The position numbers were made by a program, and so were the translations under genes. This document shows positions 1 through 10,222 of a stretch of 28,670 nt of DNA, one piece after another. Location of the stretch: the NCBI GenBank assembly GCA_000708835.1, contig DF237794.1:1-28670 (forward strand). Direction: 5' to 3'. This DNA is from Klebsormidium nitens. Lineage: Eukaryota > Streptophyta > Klebsormidiophyceae > Klebsormidiales > Klebsormidiaceae. The notes below the pieces were generated by a model. It saw only the letters and a program-made list of their open reading frames with translations, did no database searches and was not told the DNA's origin. The number at the start of each line of letters is the position of its first letter. Position 1 is the first letter of the stretch.

Positions 1-868
1 CATATAAGGCCATTGTACTTTGTAATTCACATTTTGGAGAAGAAAATATTTTCTCCCTAAGTAACCTACTTAGGGTACATTGCTTCCGAGTGCCCGGTAA
101 ACGGATTGGTACCACTTGGGTCCGTACCGGCTCCGACTTCAGGTTTCGACCCTCGGTACGACCGTCCCGCACAACATCAGACATTTGAGTTTCCAGGGGG
201 ATGACGTGGCGTCCTGTGAGTGGCCCAAACTTAATACCGAACTTCATTTGGCTTGCTGCTCTACGTAGGCAAGCCTGACACCGTCATGCCCTTTCTGGAT
301 GCAAAATTATTGCTTTCACAGCTTGTGTGGCCGGAAGGCGCATCCTGCTGCATGCTAGCTGGTTGATCAGCACTGCCAGAATCCTCCGGCCAGCCTTCTT
401 CCTTCTCCACACTTTCTTGTGCTCACTGGACCACGCAGGCGGACGGACCAGCAGGCTCCGGATTTTATTGGAGCTTGAAGGGACAATGCAGCCAGCAATT
501 TGTATATTTATTTGTTGCAGCTTTATGCATCAAGCAGCTAGTCTATGATTCTGGTTCCCTTGATAAGACCCAGGAAAGTATCCGCATACCAGCATCGCTG
601 CGCCCGTCACTGCTTGTTACAGGGATCTGATTATCACTCGTATCAGATGCAGGAGGACTTGATTCCCTCGCGCTGACCACGATTGCCCCTGCAGCATTAC
701 GTGAAAGAAGAGAGGCAGTTACCTGCACTTTCAGTTCTGGCTCCGATCAGTGTCACGAGCAATGCAGCTTGTGCTGCTGGCAATTACCGACTGAAATCTG
801 TCCTCTAGGAGGAGAAGGGCACCTTGAAGACTTCTTACAGAGTGCCAACACTCCCCAGCAGCTTAGGC
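1..868. other. Left flank and PSMG3 upstream region, no gene seen
   Basis: I see no convincing coding exon here: short open frames occur on both strands but lack splice-consistent neighbours or recognisable motifs. Two small hairpins sit at the very edge (36-56 and 56-74). The stretch just before 869 must hold the PSMG3 promoter and 5' leader, but I can point to no TATA box or other clear element. Confidence 0.5.
36..74. repeat. Two adjacent short inverted repeats
   Basis: Positions 36-56 form an AT-centred near-palindrome around gaaaatattttc. Positions 56-63 (cctaagta) pair perfectly with 67-74 (tacttagg) across a three-base loop. They abut each other at the window edge. They could be the end of a gene or repeat lying to the left, which is cut off here. 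Confidence 0.5.
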
Positions 869-2837
869 ATGGGGCCTCCGCTGCCGTTTCCTGTGAAGAC
901 TAGACAATTCAACGAGGACATCAAGGTGTGCTGAACCTTCAAGCTAGTAAGAACCTCTGTGGTAGAATCCCTACAATTGTGCTGTGTTTGGCGCTTTCTT
1001 TCTTGCTGTTTGACACAAGCGGGGAAGCACCACCTCTTGCTTGATTGAATAAGCAAATCGTGGCCTACAGAAGGAAACCATTGCTGATCTCCTCCAGCTC
1101 CGATTAAAATTGTTTCATGTCACCTTCCCCAGGGCATCAAGACGGACTTCCTGGTCAGCAGATACGAAGACTACACTGCTGTAAGTACCAAGCCACTTCT
1201 GGCAACCGCAGGATTCGTCCTATTGTCGGGCAAAAAGCTGTCGTAGCATTTACTTCGCAAGTATTCTATGGCTTGATGAAGAATATGGGGGGAAGCACAC
1301 CGCTGTCTCCACAGGGGAGCTTGTCCGCTAGCCTCTCTTATGATGGAATTGCACCGCAGAATCGGTACAATTTGTGATTCTTCTTGAAGTCCGATCAGCA
1401 GTGACGCCATCGAATCCTGTACACCACATGAAGATTCTGATCATCAGGAGCAAAGCTCTGATATTCTCTTCTAATCATGAGAACAGGAAACCTTCTCCTC
1501 ACCTCACCTGTACTAATCGGGATGGCTGTTCGAAAATGGTTGGATTTCGAGCGATCTGCCTCTATTCTGGACGCCGCCTGGGTGGAGCAAAGAGCAGCAT
1601 TCAATGAATAGTTTGTTGCAGGTTATGGTAACCCAGATCGGGAAGATGGGAACAATTCTGCAGGCAAAGAAGGAGGAGACATACGGAGGCGCCTCCACCT
1701 ACACTGTCAACACGCTTTTTGGCAAGCGAGACGAGGTGCGCGTTGCCACCCCATCAATGATGCTGAAATGTTGCTTTTTCGTAGTGCTTCTTGTATTGAT
1801 GATGCTTCGACAGTCTGTGTTTAGAAAAAGCTTTCTGTACAATGATCGACGTTCACCCTTGCAGACGGTCTTTTTGGGTCTTGCCTGAATTGACTTTCTG
1901 TGGCGGCGAGACCAGGCACATGATACGTGCCAGCAATTGATTGTTTTACAGTCTTGAAGCTAGAAAGAGAAACTGAGGTTGATTGCTGAGGTGGCCGCAC
2001 AGACGGGCACGTCGTGGTGACGTCTAGCGTCGTCAGTCTTACTGAAATCAAAGCAGTAGACCCGCTTCGGGCGGTCTGAATTGTCTAGGTGAGAATTAAT
2101 GGTACGACTTCGTCCAATCAATATTGTCAGCCAGGTCTCGGACATCCCTACAGACTCGTCCGTCGAGTGATGTCAAATCCGTGCGTACTGCTTGAGCTGT
2201 GCAGCTGGAAACCATACGCTTACTTGGTGTCCCTGTTTGTCCCCTTCTCAGCCTCTCCTTGAAGCGTGTGCCCGCCAGCTGGCCGAGAAACTCAGCGCCG
2301 GCGACTCCTCCCGAGCACTCCTCTTGTCCCTGGGACTGCGAGATCCTTCTCCTGTAAGTATCTTTCCATGTGTCCTGATGAATCTCGCGGGACGTTCTCA
2401 GACTTCCGATTGGTTTCCTTTGATCTGGTCGTCTGAGTGACGATGTACCTGACACCCGTCTTAACTTGACGTTGTGAGTAAGGCTCTGCAATCAGAATTG
2501 GAGTGGAGAGCGCTAGAAGCACTTTCGGGTCCGCTTGCACGTTGACTCTGCATAAGCAGCGCCGGGACGTTTTCGTGTGACTGGGACTAGAAAGACGACG
2601 CTTTCTACGTCGAGCAAATTCGTCTGTGTCGGCTGGAGTGATGCGCAAAAGCCATCTTGTGTTCAGGGCGTTTGCCATGACGCGGTGCAGACCCATTCCA
2701 AATTTGTGCTTTGGTCAGGTCCCCTACCAGGGATTCGGCGGGGTTGTTTTGTCATACGAGATTCTGAACCGGGTCCACGTCTCTTGCAGGAGTCTGTCCG
2801 CGAAGTTTTGAACGCGATTGTTGAGAACGCCGTGTAA
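869..2837 (+). CDS. PSMG3: Proteasome assembly chaperone 3 (PSMG3/PAC3)
   Basis: The product is a small cytoplasmic chaperone that, as the PAC3-PAC4 pair, helps assemble the alpha ring of the 20S proteasome. Exons are 869-925, 1133-1180, 1622-1735, 2252-2353 and 2790-2837. All junctions are phase 0 with GT..AG borders, giving 122 residues, the same length I recall for human PSMG3. Family motifs appear in order: a DIKG(I/N)KTD-type N-terminal segment, VTQIGKMGT (residues 38-46) matching the animal VTQFGKMGT strand, FGKRDEPLLEACARQL (68-83, across the third junction) and ALLLSLGLRD before a short C-terminal helix. The start is the first ATG giving an in-phase first exon; its MGPPLPFPVK opening resembles plant homologues. 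The gene stands alone, with no operon-like partner. No truncation or frameshift is seen. Confidence 0.93.
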
Positions 2838-3628
2838 GGACCACGAGGCTAAGCAAGCAAAGGCGGCTGATGCCAGGAATCGGACATTCGCTTGGCAACA
2901 GTCTTTCTGGGAAGATGATGAGCGATGTTTGGGATCTTTAAGCGAGGCACCTCCTCGGAAGTCTTCTCGAGGGCCCGAGCCGTGATCCTTGCCACAGCGC
3001 AAGTGCATCCGCCTCCGGATTTTGAATCGTCCATGAGTACTCTGGACGGAATGCGCTCGAGTGCATTGTCGAAACCTGGTAGGCGTCTAGCAATAGCATC
3101 GGTACGTATCCTTGCGTTGGCAAGCGGCCGTGCGTTTGCAAAGGGTTCTAAAGTCCGTTCACAATGACTGATTGACACAGTCTGGATTACTACCTGCAGC
3201 AAGTACGTTTGGATTGCAGCCTTTTACAGCTCAAGGTTGAGTGTCGGTGGCAGAACGGTTTTGGTTGTATCAATAATGTTAGGCAAAAAGATTCACTCAC
3301 AGCAATGGACCACCGCCTTCAAGTTGACGGTCGGTGAGACTACTGTGCCGAAGGGTAGTGTCTGAGTATCTGCATGAAAGTGCTAGATGTATCTGGAGCT
3401 GGTACTAATGTCATGCGCAGCAAAAGACTCACGTACAGGAGAGGATCTCTGAGCGCTGCGCGCGGGGGCCTACTTCGATATTGCCATGATCGAATTTAAA
3501 TTGTTGCATATAAATTCGGCCTCTTTCATGTTCCAGGGCGCATGCTGACGAACGAGCAATTAATTGGATCATGCACAGCATGACACACTCGCTGATGCTG
3601 TACATGATCAAACCTAGTGTACGTGGCC

Positions 3629-3720
3629 TGACGTGACACAATGATGCAGCTAGACGGCATGTACGTCATGAGCACTTGTGTCTAGCAAGCGTGCTAGCCT
3701 GACGTGCACTGACGTGACAC
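3629..3720. promoter_or_regulatory. Cluster of TGACGT (bZIP/TGA-type) motifs
   Basis: The sequence tgacgtgacac occurs at 3629-3639 and again at 3710-3720. A tgacgtgcac copy lies at 3700-3709 and an inverted gtacgtcatg at 3661-3670. In plants TGACGT is the core bound by TGA-class bZIP factors. No gene start is nearby, so a regulatory role is inference. Confidence 0.3.
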
Positions 3721-4837
3721 TTGAAGTTCAGCATCATCGCATGCAACCGTGTTGAACCGTCTGAGTCTGTCGTCCGTACTGTTTCATGGTCAAAATCTAG
3801 ATGACTTCGTGTTGGACGTGACAGCGTCCCTTATGTGAGCGCCAGCTTGGCATGGCATGCATCATGGCCCATGCAAGCGCACCCTCCGCGCGTCGGTAAC
3901 TGTCCGACGACGGACCCATGCAGGCGGCGTTATAGGTCTTTGAAAACTGCAAGTTACTGAGCGGGACATTTGCGCGGATGTCAAAGCGAACGCGGATACT
4001 CGCGAGGGCGAGCTGGCCCGTCTTGAATCATTGAATAATATCCGATTCCAGTGACAAAGCGCAGGCCGGTAGATTTGCTTTCATACGTCCTCAGCGGCCG
4101 TAGTATATTTATGGCACAGTATTGCACAGTATTTGAATAATGTAGTAACTTGAATTTTCCGCTAGGATCAACGGCCCTCCTATGCTGCAACCAATCAGCC
4201 AGCTGAGATGCCGCCAGCTAGGCAGGCCACGTTCACTAAGTGTGTTTCGCAATGGATGCTTCAATTCCGTCACCCTTGGATTTGACGGTGGGGTGTTCGA
4301 AATGGCTCACGATGAACCAAGCTAGAGAAATCCGGAATGATATCCAGGCCACAAGCCCGACTCGAATTGACGGTAAGATTACAATCTTTCTTGTAGTGTG
4401 CGGGCTCTCCAAGTATCTGCCGTTGCATGTTCGATAGACACCTTTGCCATGCGCTCTTCACATAGTCTCGATACGGTTCGCCGTAGTATCTAGCGTACCT
4501 GCTCTACATGCATGGTTCTGCTAGTCAAATGTCAGGCACTGAAAGCGGATTCAGAACCCGGTGGGATGCTATTGGACTTGCGGATGTGGATGCTAAACGA
4601 TTTGAATTCCACTCGACTGAAAGGAGCTACCGTCTTTCGTTGATCTCCTAACCGGAGTTATTTCGCAAACCGCAAACAAATCAACACTGCAGTGCGTCTG
4701 CTCTTGGCCCGACCTGGGGCAAAAGAGCGAAAACGCTTGTTCACATGCACTATCTACTAAATTAACTACACAACCCTCTTTTCCTCGGGTACAGTTCTCT
4801 AAGCGCTAGTAACCAATGCGAGCAGTAACCTGATTTT

Positions 4838-5494
4838 TTGATACTTATGTTACACCTTTCAGGCGGCCGGGATGTACTTTCTGTCTATGGTACACTTCGC
4901 AGCAGCCTCCGCCACGCCGCACCTCTCCCTATTGAGTATCATGCAATTACTGCAAATGGACACCTGCAGAATTATACAGCATATGGAGTAATCTGTACAA
5001 ATGGCTCCAGCCCTTGCTTGAATTGGCGTCATTTCGTCCTCACGCCGCTGCTGGGGCCTCCAGCGGACGTAGCGGCGGGCCTCCTCGGCATCCATTCGCT
5101 TTTCCCGGGGACTCAGGACAGCTTTCAAACCGTCCCGGGGTTTGTCAAACCCGCACAAAGTAAACTCCGTCCCCCCGGCTCCCTTAAGGGCAACCTGCTG
5201 TCGTTTGCAGTCTCCCGCCCACGCAAGGAATCTGGGAAATGCGCCTCAGTCGAGAGGTTTTTCCCGCCTCCCTCAACTCATCCCCGTTCGTATCCAAGCC
5301 TAATCGTGCGTGGACTCTTTGGAACTCAGATTCTGCCTTTTGAAACCCTCCATCCAAATCAAACGTCTCAATGCAAGTCCAGCTTTCTGAGTGCGGACCT
5401 TTTGTTTCCCAATCCAGCTCGGACCTTGTTCTTCAACTCGAACCCAATTCTCTCAACCCAAACCCGCTTTCTCGACCCAACACAAGTTTCTTAA
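4838..5494 (+). other. Long open frame with a competing antisense frame, unassigned
   Basis: The plus strand is open for 218 codons, but the translation is Pro/Ser/Leu-rich low complexity at its 3' end and matches no family I know. The minus strand at 5158-4859 is open for 99 codons; its part near 5100-5000 has charged, helix-like residues (KRMDAEEARRYVRWR) that look more protein-like. Neither has clear splice partners. Either could be an orphan exon, and GC-rich sequence alone can keep both frames open. Confidence 0.2.
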
Positions 5495-5627
5495 CCCCGT
5501 TTCTCTCTCTGACCCCACTCGGCTCCCTCTCCTTCCACGACTCGAACTCGGCTGTCCTCACCGGGATGTTTAACATGACCAGACATCCTCGATTCAAATC
5601 CGGGTTCTCAACCTTAACCGGCCCCCG

Positions 5628-6761
5628 TTACCCAAACCCAGCCGGTGCAATCTGCTCGTCCGCAATCATCTCCACCCCCTTGCCAACGACCACGTGCGTG
5701 ATGACCTGATTGCACCCCGGGGCGGGGCACCGGTAACCACTGAGCACTCGCACGCACGCCGGACCGCATGTGTCGCAGGCCTGCAGAAGATTGACTGAAC
5801 TTTATTCAAGTGGAATAGTCAGTACATTGTTACCATGTTACTCGTCAGTGAATCCCTTTGGGGGTTTTCGTGGATATGGCCTTCGCTACATGTGCGAGGC
5901 TGCTCTTAGCAACGCCTGAGGTGCACGGAACATAAAACTAAAGAAAGAAAATCATAAGCCAAGATAATGATAAGCTCCGACTATCACTCCGACTAAAATC
6001 CTAAGCCAAAAAGACACCCGCTCCACACTCCTACCAACCCTAACCACCAAATCAACCCTGCCCGTCCCAGTGCGAAGGTTACCTTGTTATTGTCTCGCTT
6101 ACAATCATCTTTCCTGAGTTTGATGCAAGGAACTCCACCAAGGGGGCCTCGAGCATTGAAGAGACACGGGCAGTTTCGCGAGTGTTCAGGTATACCATGT
6201 TGGCACCTCCGAAGTTCCAAAAGGAAGGAGAAGCCCGTAGGAATCGAAGTACAAACAGAGTCACTAAGTATAAAGAACAAATAGCCCCCATGTTGTTGAC
6301 CCGCTCATTAATATACAGACACAACAGATGATCACAGGACACACAATCGCAGGGACTTAGAAAGCTGTTCAAGAAAGGAAAAGAAAGGCTGACAAAGAAC
6401 ATACAATAGCAGGGACCCAGAAAGCTGTTCATGAAAGGGAAGAAAGGCTGACAAAGGAAGCAGGTGTTGTTTCAATGAACAAGCGGGTGGCAGATGGGTC
6501 TGCAAAGACCACCGCAGACGGTCTCACCATCATGTGTCTGCAGGGCAGGAAGATGACGCACTTGGCGCGTTCGATGCACATCGTGCACAGGAGCTTCTCC
6601 TGGACCTCCCTCTGGTCTTGCTCAGCCTCGCGACGCCGGCGCTGCTCAGAAAAGAGCCTTTGGTAAAGGGAATGCAGTACGGTCTCAAACGTGGCGGGTG
6701 GGGCTTCTGGCGGGGTGGGCATGGGCGGCGGGAGTGGGCGGGTTTGGGCAGAGGTATGGAC
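5628..6761 (-). CDS. RING-finger protein, C-terminal exons (probable E3 ubiquitin ligase)
   Basis: Two exons, 6761-6528 and 5780-5628, join in phase 0 over a 747-base GT..AG intron and end at TAA. The first begins in a Pro/Ser/Thr-rich stretch, passes through a charged helix (RRRREAEQDQREVQEK) and enters a RING: CTMC, then LPCRH. The intron cuts the RING right after RHMM, and the second exon supplies CDTC and CPAPGC. The order C-x2-C-x11-C-x-H-x3-C-x2-C-x17-C-x4-C is a C3HC4 RING of the type placed at the C-terminus of many plant and animal E3 ligases. The last pair is spaced C-x4-C rather than C-x2-C. Without the second exon the RING would lack half its ligands, which supports the join. The substrate and subfamily are not recognised. 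Upstream exons are tentative and listed separately. Confidence 0.82.
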
Positions 6762-7011
6762 CTAAGGAGAATTGATTGAAGTGAGTAGGGACTTGGGGCG
6801 ATTATCATCAAGGAGCGAGATGCACTGGTACAGAAAGGTCGGAGTTGAGAGGATGGTGCAGATCAGGTGTAAGCAGACGGAAACGAAACATATAAGCAGG
6901 GGCATGACCAGTGAGAGATTCAATCAATGAGGGATCTTGATATTTGCAACCGAGCAGAAGGATGGAATGGTGTGAATGAGCAACTGGTGTTTATGGTGCG
7001 CGGGTGCAGAC

Positions 7012-8726
7012 CTGGCAAGAAGGTGGGGATGAAGTGGCAGTGGTTGACCTGAAGGAAACCCTAAGGAGAGAAGTGCTCATTATCATCACAAGAAGTGGTT
7101 TTGACTGGAAGTGAGAAGAGACAAGGGAGTTGCACAGGCTGTGTGAACCCTAGAGCGAGGGCCAGAAGAAAAGCTGACGACTCCTCTACACTTTCAGGAC
7201 TCTGCTTTGGCAGACTTTGCGAGAAAAGTTGCAATCCTGGTCCAGGATTGCTTAGGCACTGCCAGTGTATGCTGAGATAAAGCCTGTAGTCTTCTTGGTA
7301 TGTGCAGGCAAACAGATAACTTGGCAGATCAGGAGTGCTACATGGCCTTGTATTTCCGAAGCCTGTGATGACTTACAAATGCAGAATCTTTATTAGGTAC
7401 CTTGAGAGTACCTCTCTAATACTCTCTTAAGAGACTCTGCTTTGCAAGATGCGACTTGTGGACAGAAACGACAGATTGACTGGAATAGGATTGACATCAG
7501 CAATATTCTGGTGGGGTGTATCTATTTCACAAAAGCATAGAGAGAACGTTGAGGATGACACACAAACATTCATGGAAGAAGAGAGGTTGATGTTACACAC
7601 AAACACACTCTGCTCGGACGATCCCAAGAAATGATTGCAAGAACAAAAGCATGCAGTGAAAAGGTTTATTGGCAAAGAATCACTAGTCCCCGTTCTCATG
7701 TGAAGTATACTATAGCTACTTATACAGACATGGGAGCGGGACACCTTTGAAGCAGCCAAGTATGCATGTTTGGAGAATCAATGGGAGGAAACAACTTGTC
7801 GATTCTTAAAGCCCAAGCTAGCTGTGCAGGTTGCGATCCATCAGCCTTCGCCCAATCCGGCTCTTAAGGCAGCAGCACAAATCCCACTGTAAAACTTTGT
7901 GGCATTTTTGGAAAACCAGAGAGAACAAGACCAGATGTCCAGAGTTTGTGGAGAACCCGGAAAGTCCAGTCTTATTACCTCTGCCATGCCAGGTCCGCAG
8001 ACTGCTCTGATGCTCCTGTGCTTCTTTCACAATCAGAGTTCCAATATTTACCTGCAAAGCAATGCCTTGAGTCCATCAAAAGCTGACAAATTAGATTCAC
8101 AAATGAGGACGCCAATAGCACCTCAGGATGGATACAGACGTCTGAAAATGCGCGCAATAAAGACTTCATAACACAGAGGTTCTTGCTTCTTCACTCCGCT
8201 GGAAAGCAGGTTCCTGCTGATTCGTGTCCCCTTTCATCGCATTCACATGTGGCCAATTCAGCTGGCAACCCTTCCTGTTTCCTGCCAGTAACTCCTAGCA
8301 TGAGCAACATTGCCTTGTTTTCACCAAATGCCTCCTCCCAAACTCCTAGCTAGTGAAGCTCTGAAACTCACATTCACGTTGTGGAGCCGCTTGGCACCTG
8401 GAAAAAGTAGGTCCGGATTCCTTGGCTGAACACGCCGAACCCCGCACACTTCCGCACGGCTAGGGTTTCTCAGCGGCGGCAGCCTAAGGAGACCAGAAAC
8501 ACCCTCCCGCTTGGTGCAAAGACCAAATCTTCACTTATCGCCACACCTGCCAGTGCACGCGGCGCCTGTGCAACCTATGCGATTGTGCTTCCTGAAAAGA
8601 GCGTGCTAATGCGTGGCAGGAATGCAGGACGCGGAACGCTGTGGACAGATTATAGGGTTTGGGCAATCGCTCAAAGCTGGCAATTCTGCGTGGCGCGCCT
8701 CCACCGTGTTTTGTTTGGCTCTGCAT
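7012..8726 (-). CDS. Tentative 5' exons of the RING gene
   Basis: On the same strand upstream, several exon-like segments have good borders. 8051-7979 (VNIGTLIVKEAQEHQ..., acceptor tttgcag, donor gtaata) looks coding. 8483-8372 ends in PGAKRLHNVN before gtgagt and joins 8051 in phase 0. The first exon may start at the ATG at 8726 and end near 8545. From 7362 the frame continuing out of the 7979 donor stays open to about 7072 (...YLFACTYQEDYRLYLSIHW...). A further Ser/Thr-rich segment 7060-7012 can join 6761 in phase 0, but I cannot join it to the 7362 segment with a strong donor. Protein similarity does not help, as I recognise no domain. All or part could belong to another transcript. Confidence 0.35.
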
Positions 8727-10222
8727 ATGTGCAGCGAGCTATCCCTTGTCGAAGGTGCTTGGAAGGTGGCCCCGGCCCTAGCTCGGGATGTTTTAGGAAT
8801 CATAAGGGCCAGGTACTTATAATAAGCTCACCAGCCTGGGGCGGGTGGGGTTAGTTTGGGGGTTAGGGTGGGTACGGGTGCGGAGCGGGTCGATTGTTGG
8901 GTTAGGGTTTTCGTGTTAGTTGGAGCTTATTATACCTGGTTCTTATTATACCTAAATCAGTTCGCCATCCCGGCCCTGGCCCTGGGCCTTATGATCCAGC
9001 AACTGCATGTCAGACCAAGGCCAGGTTGCGTACCAGTCAGGCCACGCGCCAATAGGATTGAAGAATCGTCGATTGAAAAGATCGGACGGTGAAGACGACC
9101 TCGGTAACGTGACCGTCAAGGATTCAATTCTGCGATGATGTTGATGTCAACATCCACAGCCCACTACGGTATGATGATTACCGGTTCCGGTCGCCAACCA
9201 CTGGCATCGGAATCCGAATTCCGGGCAGGCGAGCAGGCAAACTGCGCCACAACCGCGGTCAAAGACGCGTCAAGACATGCAATTGCTCGGCTAAGCGTAC
9301 CCGTATTGCCAAGATTGGGCCGCGCATAGATTATTGGTTGCATATGTATACTCTTTGCTGGCACCAATTTGTGCACCTGAGGCTGCGGTGAGCTGTTTAC
9401 CAACCATGAATCTACCTAGTACCGGTGAACCGGTAATAGCTATCGAAGCATAAGATGAGGGAACACACACTGCCACATAGGTATATTCATGCCATGAGCC
9501 TGAAGCCTACGGCCGAACTGGCTACGGCGTGTTTGAAACTAGAGACCATCATTCGGAGTCCACTCACTCGATTCTACAGTATCTGGAAGTATGTAACAAC
9601 ATCAGGTGAAACACGAGCAAGTTAATGAAGACATGAAGATTTTCACCTAAGTTGATACAAGTTTGATTGAATCAACCGCTTACTCAGGATCCATAATGCT
9701 ACCGTCCGATCAATATCTAGATGTACCTTCCTTGTCATAAGAATCAATTCAAACGTGCCGGCTGACTTTGCACGAGCCAGCCCTTGCATGTTTGCGCTCT
9801 GTTGCGATTTGCACAAAATACGCCCAGATTACGCTTTATGCTTGAGGGGCAAAGCCACCCCTGTTGCCGGGAACACCCGGTCGCCATTGATGATGCACTT
9901 CGAACTTGTCCGGATCTGCAAAACAAACATGAGAGGGAGGTCGGCAAAGTGAACTCAGAAGCTACTGATTTGTTTGTTGAATTCTGAAGATGCTCCGATA
10001 AGCGGCTATCAAAAGCCTCGAGCTCGGTCGGAAGAAAGCCTTCGACAACGTGGATCATCACAAGGTAACACAGAGTGTGTGTCATCCTCTGATACTACTC
10101 GTTGACTTGTCCGTTCGAGCAACTGCCTCTAACACCCCCAATGAACCTTGTGAATGCACGTTTGCAGAAACACGTCACAGCGACGTCATTACGAAAACGC
10201 CACAGAGAACGAAAGAAACTGA
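8727..10222. other. Intergenic between RING and G-patch genes
   Basis: If the RING gene starts at 8726, this holds its promoter and the 3' untranslated region of the G-patch gene. The only structure I see is the G-rich fold-back at 8768-8988. Short open frames on both strands carry no recognisable motif. Confidence 0.5.
8768..8988. repeat. Imperfect inverted repeat with G-rich loop
   Basis: Left arm 8768-8832 and the reverse complement of right arm 8922-8988 share, in the same order, a ggcccngg block, cgggatg, tttagg, ccaggta and taataagct, with small gaps between. The spacer contains runs at 8838-8877 of the form gggg-c-ggg-t-gggg...ggggg...ggg-t-ggg-tac-ggg, followed by ggttagggtttt near 8900-8911. 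The layout resembles a short fold-back (MITE-like) insertion. No target-site duplication was identified. Confidence 0.55.

Larger units (their letters stand above)
2838..5627. other. Intergenic, 2.8 kb, no supported gene
   Basis: This lies between the PSMG3 stop and the end of the RING gene. It should contain both 3' untranslated regions. An 80-codon frame at 2925-3167 directly follows PSMG3 and is probably transcript tail. A TGACGT cluster lies near 3629-3720. From about 5340 to 5640 the plus strand is pyrimidine-rich, with diverged copies of a cccaaaccc / ctcgaaccca motif. A long open frame pair near 4838-5494 is listed separately. Confidence 0.5.

Noticed and set aside
2925-3167. 80-codon plus-strand frame just after PSMG3
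   Set aside because: It is only 88 bases past the PSMG3 stop, has no recognised motif, and is most likely transcript tail.
8838-8911. Interstitial telomere array
   Set aside because: Only isolated ggttaggg words occur among irregular G runs; there is no regular TTTAGGG array.
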